Part shown: positions 1-7,220 of the stretch, in pieces
Layout: each line of letters starts with the position of its first letter
Numbering within the stretch: the stretch's first letter is position 1
NCBI GenBank assembly: GCA_021784765.1
Contig: JAJYHN010000163.1
Location: 1 to 33,027, forward strand
Direction of reading: 5' to 3'
Length of the DNA: 33,027 nt
Source of the DNA: Actinomycetes bacterium
GTDB taxonomy: Bacteria > Actinomycetota > UBA4738
Notes under the pieces: generated by a model
What the model was told of the DNA's origin: nothing
Seen by the model: only the letters and a program-made list of their open reading frames with translations
Database searches by the model: none
Made by a program: the position numbers and the translations under genes

Positions 1-46
1 CGCGTGAGCGGCGGGCGGGACACGAGCCGACGACGAGGGGGAAGGC

Positions 47-1090
47 ATGGAGTACCGGACGCTCGGGGCCACCGGGGTTCGCGTCAGCACCCACTGCCTC
101 GGGGCGATGATGTTCGGGTCGTGGGGGAACCCCGACGAGGACGAATGCGTGCGGATCGTTCACGCCGCGCTCGAGCGCGGCGTGAACTTCCTCGACACCG
201 CCGACGTCTACTCGGCCGGGCAGTCGGAGGAGATCGTCGGCCGGGCCCTGAAGGGCCACCGCGACCAGGTCGTGCTGGCGACCAAGGTCCACGGGCAGAT
301 GGGCGCCGGGCAGAACGAGCAGGGGAACTCCCGCGTGTGGATCGCGCGCGCGGTCGAGGCGAGCCTGCGCCGCCTGCAGACCGACCACATCGACCTCTAC
401 CAGATCCACCGCCCCGAGGGCGAGACCGACGTCGAGGAGACGCTCGGCGCGCTCACCGACCTGCAGCGCCAGGGGAAGATCCGCTACTTCGGCTCCTCGA
501 CGTTCCCCGGCTGGAAGATGGTCGAGGCGCAGTGGACGGCCGAGCGGCGCGGCCTGTCGCGGTTCCGCAGCGAGCAGCCCCCGTACTCGATCTTCGTGCG
601 CCACGTCGAGCACGACACGCTGCCGGTCGCGGAGCGGTACGGGATGGGCGTGCTGACCTGGAGCCCGCTCTGCCGGGGGTGGCTGACCGGACGCTACCGG
701 CGCGATGCCTTCGACGAGTCCCCGCAGGCGCGCGCCGCCCGCGGGCGCGAGCGGGGCGGGCCGATCGCCCGCCAGTTCGACCTGTCCCGCCCCGAGAACC
801 AGCGAAAGCTCGACCTGGTGGAACGGCTGGCAGGCGTGGCGGCCGAGGCCGGGATCTCGATGACCCACATGGCGATCGCGTTCGTGCTGGCGCACCGCGC
901 GGTGACCTCGGCGATCATCGGTCCGCGGACCGTGGAGCAGCTCCAGGGCCTGCTGGCCGGCGCCGACGTGCGGCTGGACGCCGCGACCCTGGACGCGATC
1001 GACGGGATCGTGGCGCCCGGCGAGACGATCGACCCGAACGACCGGGGCTTCGCCCCCTGGTGGTTCGAGAAGGACGCCCGCCGCCGGTAG
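47..1090 (+). CDS. Aldo/keto reductase
   Basis: A 347-residue cytosolic NAD(P)H-dependent oxidoreductase of the aldo/keto reductase superfamily, predicted to reduce carbonyls to alcohols; the substrate cannot be told from sequence. The TIM-barrel signature is clear: FLDTADVY gives catalytic Asp50 and Tyr55, LATK gives Lys80, and DLYQIHRP gives His121, so the tetrad is complete. The C-terminal cofactor segment (SAIIGPRTVEQL) is present and the length is normal for the family. The ATG is preceded by a purine-rich ribosome site (GAGGGGGAAGG) at good spacing. It converges on the NUDIX gene with a gap of only about 15 bp. The closest general resemblance is to the YajO/Tas-like group of bacterial reductases, which is a family-level judgement. 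Confidence 0.93.
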   Translation: MEYRTLGATGVRVSTHCLGAMMFGSWGNPDEDECVRIVHAALERGVNFLDTADVYSAGQSEEIVGRALKGHRDQVVLATKVHGQMGAGQNEQGNSRVWIARAVEASLRRLQTDHIDLYQIHRPEGETDVEETLGALTDLQRQGKIRYFGSSTFPGWKMVEAQWTAERRGLSRFRSEQPPYSIFVRHVEHDTLPVAERYGMGVLTWSPLCRGWLTGRYRRDAFDESPQARAARGRERGGPIARQFDLSRPENQRKLDLVERLAGVAAEAGISMTHMAIAFVLAHRAVTSAIIGPRTVEQLQGLLAGADVRLDAATLDAIDGIVAPGETIDPNDRGFAPWWFEKDARRR

Positions 1091-1105
1091 GCGGCTCGAC
1101 GTCGC

Positions 1106-1627
1106 TCACGGGTCGAGCGTCCTCGGCTCGTCCGGAGGCCCCTCGGCGAGCAGCGCGCGCAGCAGGCCGGGCAGGTTCGGCGGCGAGAAGCGCTCGCCGG
1201 GCGCATCCATCTCCTCGAGCGTCCACCAGCGGTGGTCGCGGAGCTCCCGCCGCTCCAGCGGGTCGAGCCCACGCGTGTCCACGTCGGCGCGCGCGGCCCG
1301 CGCCAGGAGATACCGCTCGCGCTGCAGGTAGACGCGGCCGCGCCAGGGAAGCAGGAACGTGCGGGTCCAGATCCACGGGCCGAGCGCCACATCGCCGGGG
1401 CGGAGGCCGAGCTCCTCGGCCAGCTCGCGCGCCGCGGCGCGCTCGTGGGTCTCCCCGGGCTCGAGCGCGCCGCCGGGCGTGATCCAGTACGCGCCGGCGT
1501 CCCCCTCGGGATCCTCCCAGCGAAACAGCAGGATCCGGTCGAGGGCGTCGAGCAGCACGACCCGCGCCGCCAGCCGCTCGATCGCCCGGCCGCCGGCACC
1601 CGTCCTCGCGCCGGTCACCTCGTCCAC
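1106..1627 (-). CDS. NUDIX hydrolase
   Basis: A 173-residue hydrolase of nucleoside diphosphates linked to another moiety. The Nudix box is perfect: Gly53, five residues, Glu59, seven residues, Arg67-Glu68-Leu69, one residue, Glu71-Glu72, one residue, Gly74-Leu75. These residues bind the catalytic Mg2+. WITPGG just before the box is also typical. The Nudix fold covers roughly residues 18-150; the C-terminal WWTLEEMD segment is common in members acting on small nucleotide or sugar-nucleotide substrates, but the substrate is unknown. The start is a GTG with no strong ribosome site, so it could lie slightly downstream. It is divergent from the DUF309 gene (43 bp apart) and convergent with the aldo/keto reductase. 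Confidence 0.9.
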   Translation of the reverse strand: MDEVTGARTGAGGRAIERLAARVVLLDALDRILLFRWEDPEGDAGAYWITPGGALEPGETHERAAARELAEELGLRPGDVALGPWIWTRTFLLPWRGRVYLQRERYLLARAARADVDTRGLDPLERRELRDHRWWTLEEMDAPGERFSPPNLPGLLRALLAEGPPDEPRTLDP

Positions 1628-1670
1628 CCGGACACAAGGCTACGCGGGGCTACGCGGGTACGATGCCCTC

Positions 1671-2180
1671 ATGGTCGAACGAACCCCCGCACCGAAGCCG
1701 AACCGGCCGCGGCGTCCCGACGCGGCGCCCAAGCGCGAGCGCCCACGGGACGAGCTCGGCCGCCCGCTGCCGCACGGCGCCGACAACCGGCTGACGCTCG
1801 AGGACTTCGACGCCCTGCCGATCGAGGACAACCACCGGCTCGGGTTGGCGCACTTCAGGGCCGGCCGGTACTTCCCCGCGCACGAGGCGTGGGAGACCTG
1901 CTGGAAGCAGGCGAAGGCGACGACCGACGCCGAGTTCTACAAGGGACTCTCCCAGCTCGGTGCCGGCTACGTTCACCTTCTGCGCGGCAACCCGCACGGG
2001 GCGTTCACGCTGATGCGGCGGGCGGCCGGCCGGCTCGAGTCCTACCCGGCGAGCCACCACGGCGTCCCGGCCGGCGCGCTGGCGGCGACCGCTCGGCGAC
2101 ACGCCGACGCCGTCGAGCGAGCCCATCGCGACGGGCTCGCGCTGCCGGACCTCGCGATCCTCGGCGCGCCGAGCGCCTGA
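1671..2180 (+). CDS. DUF309 family protein
   Basis: A 169-residue soluble helical protein of the DUF309 family, whose molecular role is unknown. The family core is recognisable: HEAWETCWK (residues 71-79), then KGLSQLGAGYVHLLRGN with HGA following (residues 91-111), and a later SYPASHHGV stretch. The first 40 residues are Pro/Arg/Lys-rich and probably disordered. The reading frame is open upstream to 1359, but that part overlaps the NUDIX gene antisense and has no family similarity, so the ATG at 1671 is taken as the start. It converges on the next gene with about 30 bp between stops. Confidence 0.82.
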   Translation: MVERTPAPKPNRPRRPDAAPKRERPRDELGRPLPHGADNRLTLEDFDALPIEDNHRLGLAHFRAGRYFPAHEAWETCWKQAKATTDAEFYKGLSQLGAGYVHLLRGNPHGAFTLMRRAAGRLESYPASHHGVPAGALAATARRHADAVERAHRDGLALPDLAILGAPSA

Positions 2181-2210
2181 GGACCCGGGACGCCCGAGCC
2201 CGGAATCAGC

Positions 2211-2699
2211 TCAGTCGTCGCCGCCGGAGCTGCCGGGCGGAGCGGGACTGTCGCCCGACCCGGATCCGGAGTCACCGGAGCCCGGCGGCGGGCTGGAGCT
2301 CGGGGCACCCCCACCCGACGGACTGGGGGAGCTGCCGGAGCCCGACGGACGGGGGGAGCTGCCGGAGCCCGATCCGGTGGGGACCACCGAGGGGGACGTC
2401 GTGCCGCCGGGCGCGGAGCCACCGCCGCCGGCGGTCGACGGCGATGGAGAGGGGTGGGGGCTCCGCGAGGGCGAGGGCGACGGAGTCGGTGTCGGGGAGA
2501 GGCTCGACGCGGCCGGGGACGCGGGCGTGGAGTAGAGCGCAGGCCCGCGGCCGGCCGGCGAGAACGAGGGCGCCGAGACCGCGTACGAGGCGAACCCCAC
2601 GCCCACGGGGAAGCCGAGCCCGATCGCGCCGAAGACCAGGACCTTCGCGATGCCCTTCACGATTCCACCGTACGCCGAGGCCCGTTGCCCGGGCTCCAC
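2211..2699 (-). CDS. Membrane-anchored Ser/Pro/Gly-rich hypothetical protein
   Basis: I do not recognise a family. The 162-residue product has one hydrophobic segment (about residues 14-45, KGIAKVLVFGAIGLGFPVGV onward) followed by about 100 residues made almost only of Ser, Pro, Gly and Thr, including a repeated GSGSSP(R/S)PSG unit. The likely topology is an N-terminal anchor with a disordered extracytoplasmic tail, as in actinobacterial wall-spanning linkers. It begins 7 bp after the stop of the histidine kinase gene and may be the last gene of that operon. The ATG at 2699 lacks a ribosome site; a GTG at 2660 (VKGIAK) just before the hydrophobic segment is an alternative start. The low complexity means it could also be a degraded remnant. 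Confidence 0.55.
   Translation of the reverse strand: MEPGQRASAYGGIVKGIAKVLVFGAIGLGFPVGVGFASYAVSAPSFSPAGRGPALYSTPASPAASSLSPTPTPSPSPSRSPHPSPSPSTAGGGGSAPGGTTSPSVVPTGSGSGSSPRPSGSGSSPSPSGGGAPSSSPPPGSGDSGSGSGDSPAPPGSSGGDD
2325..2372. repeat. Imperfect tandem repeat in the Ser/Pro-rich tail
   Basis: The 21-nt segment at 2325-2345 recurs exactly at 2352-2372, a period of 27 bp (nine codons). It encodes the repeated SGSGSSP-type unit of the tail on the minus strand and could expand or contract by slippage without changing frame. Confidence 0.75.
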
Positions 2700-2706
2700 G
2701 CCATGG

Positions 2707-4128
2707 TTAAGAAAGGGTAGGCCGAGGGAACATGGCCTCGAAGCGCGTCCCCGGCCCCTCGGCCAGCCGGAGCTCCCCGCCCCACTTGCGAACGAGCTCG
2801 GCGGCGATCGCCAGCCCGAGCCCGGTCCCGGGGCCGGTCCGCCGCCCGGTCTCCCCGCGGAAGAAGCGCTCGAAGATCCGCTCGCGCTCGGCCTCGGGAA
2901 TGCCCCGGCCGCTGTCGGCGACGACGAGCATTCCCCCGGAGTCGCGACGGCCGGCCTCGATGGTCACCTCCGAGCCTGGCGGCGCGTACCGGATCGCGTT
3001 CTCCAGCAGGTTGTCGAGCACGTGCTCCAGGTCGCGCCGGTCGGCCCAGACGGCGGCGGGCGGCCCGGTCACGAGCCTGATCGCGGAGCCCGCCCGCTCG
3101 GCCTGCGGTCTCCAACGGTCCGCCGCGTCCTGGGCGAGCCCCGCGAGGTCGACCCGCTGCCCCGCCGCGCCGGCCTCGGATGCGCTCGCGAGCAGCAGCA
3201 GCTCCTGCACCAGGGTCGCCAGCCGGTCGATCTCCGCCGTCGCCCGGCGCGCCTCCTCGCCAGCCTCGCCGCCCTCGGCCTCGAGCGCCTCCAGTCGCAG
3301 CCGTAGCCCGGTCAGCGGGGTCCGGAGCTGGTGGGACGCGTTCGCGATGAAGTCCCGCTGGGCGGCGATGTTGGCTGCGAGGGCGTCGGCCATGCGGTTG
3401 AACGACCGGGCCAGCGTGACCAGCTCGCCGGGCCCCTCGGGGCTCGCCCGGGCGTCCAGGTCCCCCTGCCCGAGCCGCACGGCCGCCTCCTCGAGACGGT
3501 CGACGGGTCGCGCGATGGATGTCGCGAGGAACCAGGCCATGACCAGACCGGCCACGATGACCACCAGGCCGACCAGCCCCATCCGGAACCAGGTGCGGTG
3601 GACCTCCGCCTCGACAGCCCCGAGCTCCGCGGTGAAGCGGACCGCCCCCACCGTCCTCCCGTCGTAGATGACCGGGACCGCCACGATCAACAGCTGCTGG
3701 CCGAGGGAGGTGCTGTAGCGTTCGGCCGAGTACACCTGGCCGGCCAGGGCCAGCCCGAACTCCGGACGCCGAGACGTCGCATAGAGGGTCCCCGGCGTCG
3801 CCTCGCCCGCGTTGTCGTAGATGACCCGACCCGGCTGGTCGACCACCACCACTCGCGACCCCGAGGAGGCAGCGTAGTGGCGCACGGCCTGCTCGATCGA
3901 CATCGTGGGGTGTGGGGGCTCGGGTTTCGTCCCGGTGGCCGCCGCGCTGATGCGCGCGACCTCGTCGGCGATGGTCGAGGCCGTCAGGGCGGCGGGCCCG
4001 AGGACGCTCGGACGGAAGTCGGAGATCCGTTGCCGCTCGATGGTGACAGCGAGCGGGACCTCCAGCGCGATCACGACGACCACGAACACGTACGCAGCCG
4101 CCAGGACGAGCCGAAGCCGCAGGCTCAC
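2707..4128 (-). CDS. Two-component sensor histidine kinase (HAMP, HisKA, HATPase_c)
   Basis: A 473-residue membrane sensor kinase. Order of parts: TM1 at about 7-29, an extracytoplasmic sensor region of about 150 residues, TM2 at about 183-204, HAMP at about 205-257, dimerisation domain with the phospho-accepting His266 (ASHQLRTPLTGL), then the ATPase domain with N box (LLENAIRYAP, Asn377), G1 box (DSGRGI), F box (RIFERFFRG) and G2 box (GTGLGLAI). All catalytic motifs are intact. The sensor region contains VVVVDQPGRVIYDN and an AVPVIYDGRTVGAVRF repeat, resembling a PDC/CACHE-like fold, but no ligand can be named. It overlaps the upstream response regulator by 4 bp (ATGA), so the two are translationally coupled partners. 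Confidence 0.93.
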   Translation of the reverse strand: MSLRLRLVLAAAYVFVVVVIALEVPLAVTIERQRISDFRPSVLGPAALTASTIADEVARISAAATGTKPEPPHPTMSIEQAVRHYAASSGSRVVVVDQPGRVIYDNAGEATPGTLYATSRRPEFGLALAGQVYSAERYSTSLGQQLLIVAVPVIYDGRTVGAVRFTAELGAVEAEVHRTWFRMGLVGLVVIVAGLVMAWFLATSIARPVDRLEEAAVRLGQGDLDARASPEGPGELVTLARSFNRMADALAANIAAQRDFIANASHQLRTPLTGLRLRLEALEAEGGEAGEEARRATAEIDRLATLVQELLLLASASEAGAAGQRVDLAGLAQDAADRWRPQAERAGSAIRLVTGPPAAVWADRRDLEHVLDNLLENAIRYAPPGSEVTIEAGRRDSGGMLVVADSGRGIPEAERERIFERFFRGETGRRTGPGTGLGLAIAAELVRKWGGELRLAEGPGTRFEAMFPRPTLS

Positions 4129-4838
4129 GGTGAGGAGGTGCCGAGCTCCTCCGGGGAGGAGAAGCGGAAGCCGACCCCCCGCACCGTGTGGATGTAGCGG
4201 GGCTCGGCCGGGTCGTCGCCGAGCTTCTTCCGCAGAGAGCTCACGTGCACGTCGAGCGTCTTCGTCGACCCGAACCAGTTCGGGTCCCAGACCTCGTCCA
4301 TCAGGTGTTCACGACGCACGACGGTCCCCGCCTGCTCCATCAGCATCCGCAGCAGCTCGAACTCCTTGAGGGTCAGCTCGACCGGCGCGCCGGCCCGCCT
4401 CACCGTTCGGGTGCGCAGGTCCATGACCACGTCGCCGATGGCGAGCTCGCTGCCCTCGGCCGGCGCGGGGGCCGCCGTCCGGCGGAGCACCGCGCGGATG
4501 CGCGCGACGAGCTCGGCGGCGCCGAACGGCTTGACCACGTAGTCGTCGGCGCCGAGCTCGAGCCCGATGACCTTGTCCATCTCCTCGCCGCGGGCCGTCA
4601 GCATCACGACCGGCGTGCGCGAGGAGGTGCGGATCTGACGCAGCAGGTCCCGGCCGTCGCCGTCGGGGAGCATCACGTCGAGGAGCACCAGGTCGGGCGA
4701 GCGCGTCCGGAAGGCCTCGAGGCCGGCCGCGGCCGTCACGGCGGTCACCACGTCGAACCCCTCGCGGCGAAGGGCCGCCGCCAGCGGGTCGGCGATCGAC
4801 TCCTCGTCCTCGACGACCAGGATGACCCGCTTCGTCAT
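4125..4838 (-). CDS. OmpR/PhoB-family response regulator (RegX3-like)
   Basis: A 237-residue DNA-binding response regulator. The receiver domain (1-120) has the acidic pocket (Glu10, Asp11), phosphoacceptor Asp54 (VLLDVMLPDG), switch Thr81 (VVMLTA) and Lys103 (DYVVKPF). The winged-helix domain (about 135-232) ends with the LDVHVSSLRKKLG and HTVRGVGFRF signatures typical of the RegX3/MprA group. It is cognate to the downstream kinase (4-bp overlap) and itself overlaps the upstream 80-residue membrane protein by 4 bp, so three genes are translationally chained. The regulated genes are not evident from this window. Confidence 0.95.
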   Translation of the reverse strand: MTKRVILVVEDEESIADPLAAALRREGFDVVTAVTAAAGLEAFRTRSPDLVLLDVMLPDGDGRDLLRQIRTSSRTPVVMLTARGEEMDKVIGLELGADDYVVKPFGAAELVARIRAVLRRTAAPAPAEGSELAIGDVVMDLRTRTVRRAGAPVELTLKEFELLRMLMEQAGTVVRREHLMDEVWDPNWFGSTKTLDVHVSSLRKKLGDDPAEPRYIHTVRGVGFRFSSPEELGTSSP

Positions 4839-5077
4839 GGCGCCTCAAGGGTATACCGCCGCACGACCCGCCAGGCCCTGCCGGGCCGCGCCCCGACCAG
4901 CAGGAGGAGCCCCACGGACAGCAGGATGAGGGCCGCGGCGGCCGCGCAGGCCTCCAGCCACGCGGCGGGCGAGGCGCCGCCGATCGGCGGACCGCCCTCG
5001 CTCGGCACGCGCAGCGACGGGTCGGCCGAGGCGGGCAGCAGCGCAGTCCTCGCGATGACATCGCCGGTCGAGTTCAT
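4835..5077 (-). CDS. Small membrane protein coupled to the two-component system
   Basis: An unrecognised 80-residue protein. After a polar N-terminus (about 1-38) there is one strong transmembrane segment (about 39-62, AAAALILLSVGLLLLVGA) and a short basic C-terminus, so it is probably a single-pass inner-membrane protein with the basic tail inside. Its stop overlaps the response-regulator start (ATGA), making it the first gene of the operon. A CAGAAT hexamer ends 7 bp before the ATG, compatible with a leaderless transcript, but no good -35 is seen. Position alone suggests an accessory or sensory partner of the kinase; that is inference. Confidence 0.6.
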   Translation of the reverse strand: MNSTGDVIARTALLPASADPSLRVPSEGGPPIGGASPAAWLEACAAAAALILLSVGLLLLVGARPGRAWRVVRRYTLEAP

Positions 5078-5135
5078 GCGAGGGATTCTGCCCCGAGGGC
5101 GGTCGCGGTGCGAGGACCGTCAGCCGGCCGCCGCG

Positions 5136-5333
5136 TCAGTCGGACCGCCCGCGGAGCGCGCTCCCCACGAGCAGCGCGACCACCGCCAGCGGAACGACGA
5201 CCACCGCGGCGTCCCGCAGATGGTGCAGCAACGCGGCGGCCACCAGGATCGCGAGCGCACCGACCGCGATCTCGGGGGTGTCTCCCACGATGAAGTCCCA
5301 CCAGAAGCGCCCGAACGCTCGCAGGTAGCGCAT
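5136..5333 (-). CDS. 65-residue membrane protein
   Basis: An unrecognised small protein with two hydrophobic stretches (about 22-38, EIAVGALAILVAAALLH, and about 41-57, DAAVVVVPLAVVALLVG) after an aromatic N-terminus (LRAFGRFWWDFIVGDTPE). Its ATG shares one base with the TGA of the upstream membrane protein gene (TGATG), so it is almost certainly translationally coupled and co-expressed. The longer open frame that continues upstream to 5981 is antisense-like shadow sequence of the neighbour and is not used. It may be a small subunit or stabiliser of the preceding membrane protein; this rests on position only. Confidence 0.62.
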   Translation of the reverse strand: MRYLRAFGRFWWDFIVGDTPEIAVGALAILVAAALLHHLRDAAVVVVPLAVVALLVGSALRGRSD

Positions 5334-6079
5334 CACGCGGCCTCCTCGACGGTGGCCAGGCGGCCGCGTCGCATGGCGGCGACCGTGACGAGGGTCGCGA
5401 GCGCGTAGACGCCGAGCAGCCCGAGGATGGCGAGGTCGTTCCCCGGCCACGCCACGCCGACCCCCTCGGCGGCCCAGAAGGTGCCGAAGCTCGTGAGCAT
5501 GAGCCCGACGCCCATCTTCATGGCGTTCTCGGGGACCTCGGACAGCCGCCGGTGCACGGCGAGGCCGACCAGGGCCACGAGCAGCACGGCGGCGCCCGCG
5601 CCGAGCGCCGCCACGCCGAGGCGCCCGGACGGCGCCCCGAGGGTCACGACGATGATGACGACCTCCATCCCCTCCAGGAACACGCCCTTGAAGCTCACGG
5701 TGAACGCGGTCGCGTCCCGCCCGGACCCCGACGCCGGGACCGCCGACAGACGGGCGACCTCGCGCTCGAAGATCGCGTCCTCGTCGTGGAGGGCCTTGTA
5801 GCCGGTCGCCCGCAGGACGGCCTTGCGGAGCCACTGCAGCCCGAAGACCAGGAGGAGCCCGCCGACGACGACGCGCAGCGCGTCGATCGGCACGAGCCGC
5901 GCGATCGCCGGCCCGAGGACCGCCACCAGCGCCGCCAGCGCCAGCAGCGCCGCGCCGGCCCCCTCGAAGGTCGAGCGCCACCCCCGCGTGATGCCGGAGG
6001 CGAGCACGATCGTCAGCGCCTCCACCGCCTCGACGGCGCTCGCGAGGAACACCGCCGCCAGCAGGACCCAGTCGCTCAT
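5333..6079 (-). CDS. Polytopic membrane protein with twin ExxE motifs (FTR1-like, COG4280-like)
   Basis: A 248-residue integral membrane protein with about seven hydrophobic segments. Two related motifs stand out: EAVEALTIVLASG (Glu17, Glu20) in the first helix and EGMEVVIIVVTLG (Glu136, Glu139) in a mid-protein helix, giving an internal pseudo-repeat. Paired ExxE helices of this kind are the metal-binding hallmark of FTR1-type iron permeases (REGLE) and related cation transporters, although the Arg is missing here. It resembles the uncharacterised COG4280 membrane proteins, from memory. It lies 4 bp downstream of the ferric-type ABC ATPase and is coupled to a 65-residue membrane protein, so a role in iron or other metal handling is plausible but unproven. 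Confidence 0.72.
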   Translation of the reverse strand: MSDWVLLAAVFLASAVEAVEALTIVLASGITRGWRSTFEGAGAALLALAALVAVLGPAIARLVPIDALRVVVGGLLLVFGLQWLRKAVLRATGYKALHDEDAIFEREVARLSAVPASGSGRDATAFTVSFKGVFLEGMEVVIIVVTLGAPSGRLGVAALGAGAAVLLVALVGLAVHRRLSEVPENAMKMGVGLMLTSFGTFWAAEGVGVAWPGNDLAILGLLGVYALATLVTVAAMRRGRLATVEEAA

Positions 6080-6083
6080 CGTT

Positions 6084-7220
6084 CTATGATGCCCCCTCTG
6101 CCGAGACTGCGGACGCCTCCGGGAACGCGAACGCCCCCTCGGCCGCCAGGCGGACGCCGACCGCCGCCCCCCGCTCCCGCCGGGCCTCGTCGTGCACCCC
6201 GGTGAGACGGGTGCCGTCGGGCAGCTCGATCAGGTGGTCGTAGCCGCGGCCGCGGAACGCGACGTCCCGCACGGTCCCCACGAGGGGCGCGGTCCCCGGC
6301 GGGTGGAGCGACACCGCCGACGCGCGGGCGAGGACGCGGACGGGCTCGCCGGGACTGCAGCCGGCCCCGGGCCGCACCGCCAGTCGTGCGCCGAGCACCT
6401 CGACCGTCCGAAGGCCGGGCAGCGCGGCCGCCCCCGCCCGGCCCTGCAGCTCGCCGCACACGCCGGTGAACCGTGCCACGAACGGCGTGGCCGGCCGCGT
6501 GTACACCGCCTCCGCCTCGTCGAACTGCTCCAGGCGGCCGCCCCGCAGGACCCCCACCAGGTCACCGAGCGCGAACGCCTCCGCCTGGTCGTGGGTGATG
6601 TAGAGGGCGCTCGCGCCGGATTCGCGCACGAGCGTCCCGATCTCGACGCGGAGCTGCTCGCGGAGGTTCGCGTCGAGGTTCGACAGCGGCTCGTCGAACA
6701 GCAGCAGCGAGGGGTTTCCGACCAGCGCGCGCGCCAGGGCGACCCGCTGCTGCTCGCCGCCGGACAGCTCGTTCGGGTACCGGGCGAACATGCCGCCCAG
6801 GCCGACCCGCTCGAGCATCGCGCGGGCACGGTCGCGGGCCTCGCCGGGTCCCCGCCGGCGTCGGCGAAGGGCGTAGGCGACGTTCCGCTCGGCCGTCATG
6901 TGCGGCCACAGCGCGTAGTCCTGGAACACCATCGCGAGGCCGCGACGATCCGGCGGCAGATGGAGGCGTCCGCCTGCGACCCGCCGGCCAGCGATCGCGA
7001 TCGTGCCGGCGTCGACCCGTTCGATCCCGGCGACGCAGCGCAGCAGCGTGGTCTTCCCCGACCCCGAGGGACCGAGGAGCACGACGAACTGGCCGGGCTC
7101 GACCCGCAGCGAGACCCCGTCGAGCGCGACCTTGGCCCCGAAGGACTTCACGACCTCGTGCGCCTCCACCGGGTGGGCCGGCGGCTCGGGGGCAAGCTCG
7201 AGGCGGGCCGCGGGCCTCAC
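6084..7220 (-). CDS. ABC transporter ATP-binding protein (ferric/FbpC-PotA type)
   Basis: A 378-residue importer ATPase. Walker A is GPSGSGKT (50-57), Q-loop Gln100 (VFQDYALW), signature LSGGEQQRV (about 152-160), Walker B LLLFDE with catalytic Glu177, and switch His210 (YITHDQAEA). The C-terminal part (about 245-378) is a TOBE-like regulatory domain, giving the length typical of FbpC, PotA and related subunits. The start is a GTG that overlaps the permease stop (GTGA); the same frame stays open through the permease gene, but that is shadow sequence. It energises uptake through the fused permease directly upstream, and its own stop is 4 bp from the FTR1-like gene. Confidence 0.94.
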   Translation of the reverse strand: MRPAARLELAPEPPAHPVEAHEVVKSFGAKVALDGVSLRVEPGQFVVLLGPSGSGKTTLLRCVAGIERVDAGTIAIAGRRVAGGRLHLPPDRRGLAMVFQDYALWPHMTAERNVAYALRRRRRGPGEARDRARAMLERVGLGGMFARYPNELSGGEQQRVALARALVGNPSLLLFDEPLSNLDANLREQLRVEIGTLVRESGASALYITHDQAEAFALGDLVGVLRGGRLEQFDEAEAVYTRPATPFVARFTGVCGELQGRAGAAALPGLRTVEVLGARLAVRPGAGCSPGEPVRVLARASAVSLHPPGTAPLVGTVRDVAFRGRGYDHLIELPDGTRLTGVHDEARRERGAAVGVRLAAEGAFAFPEASAVSAEGAS

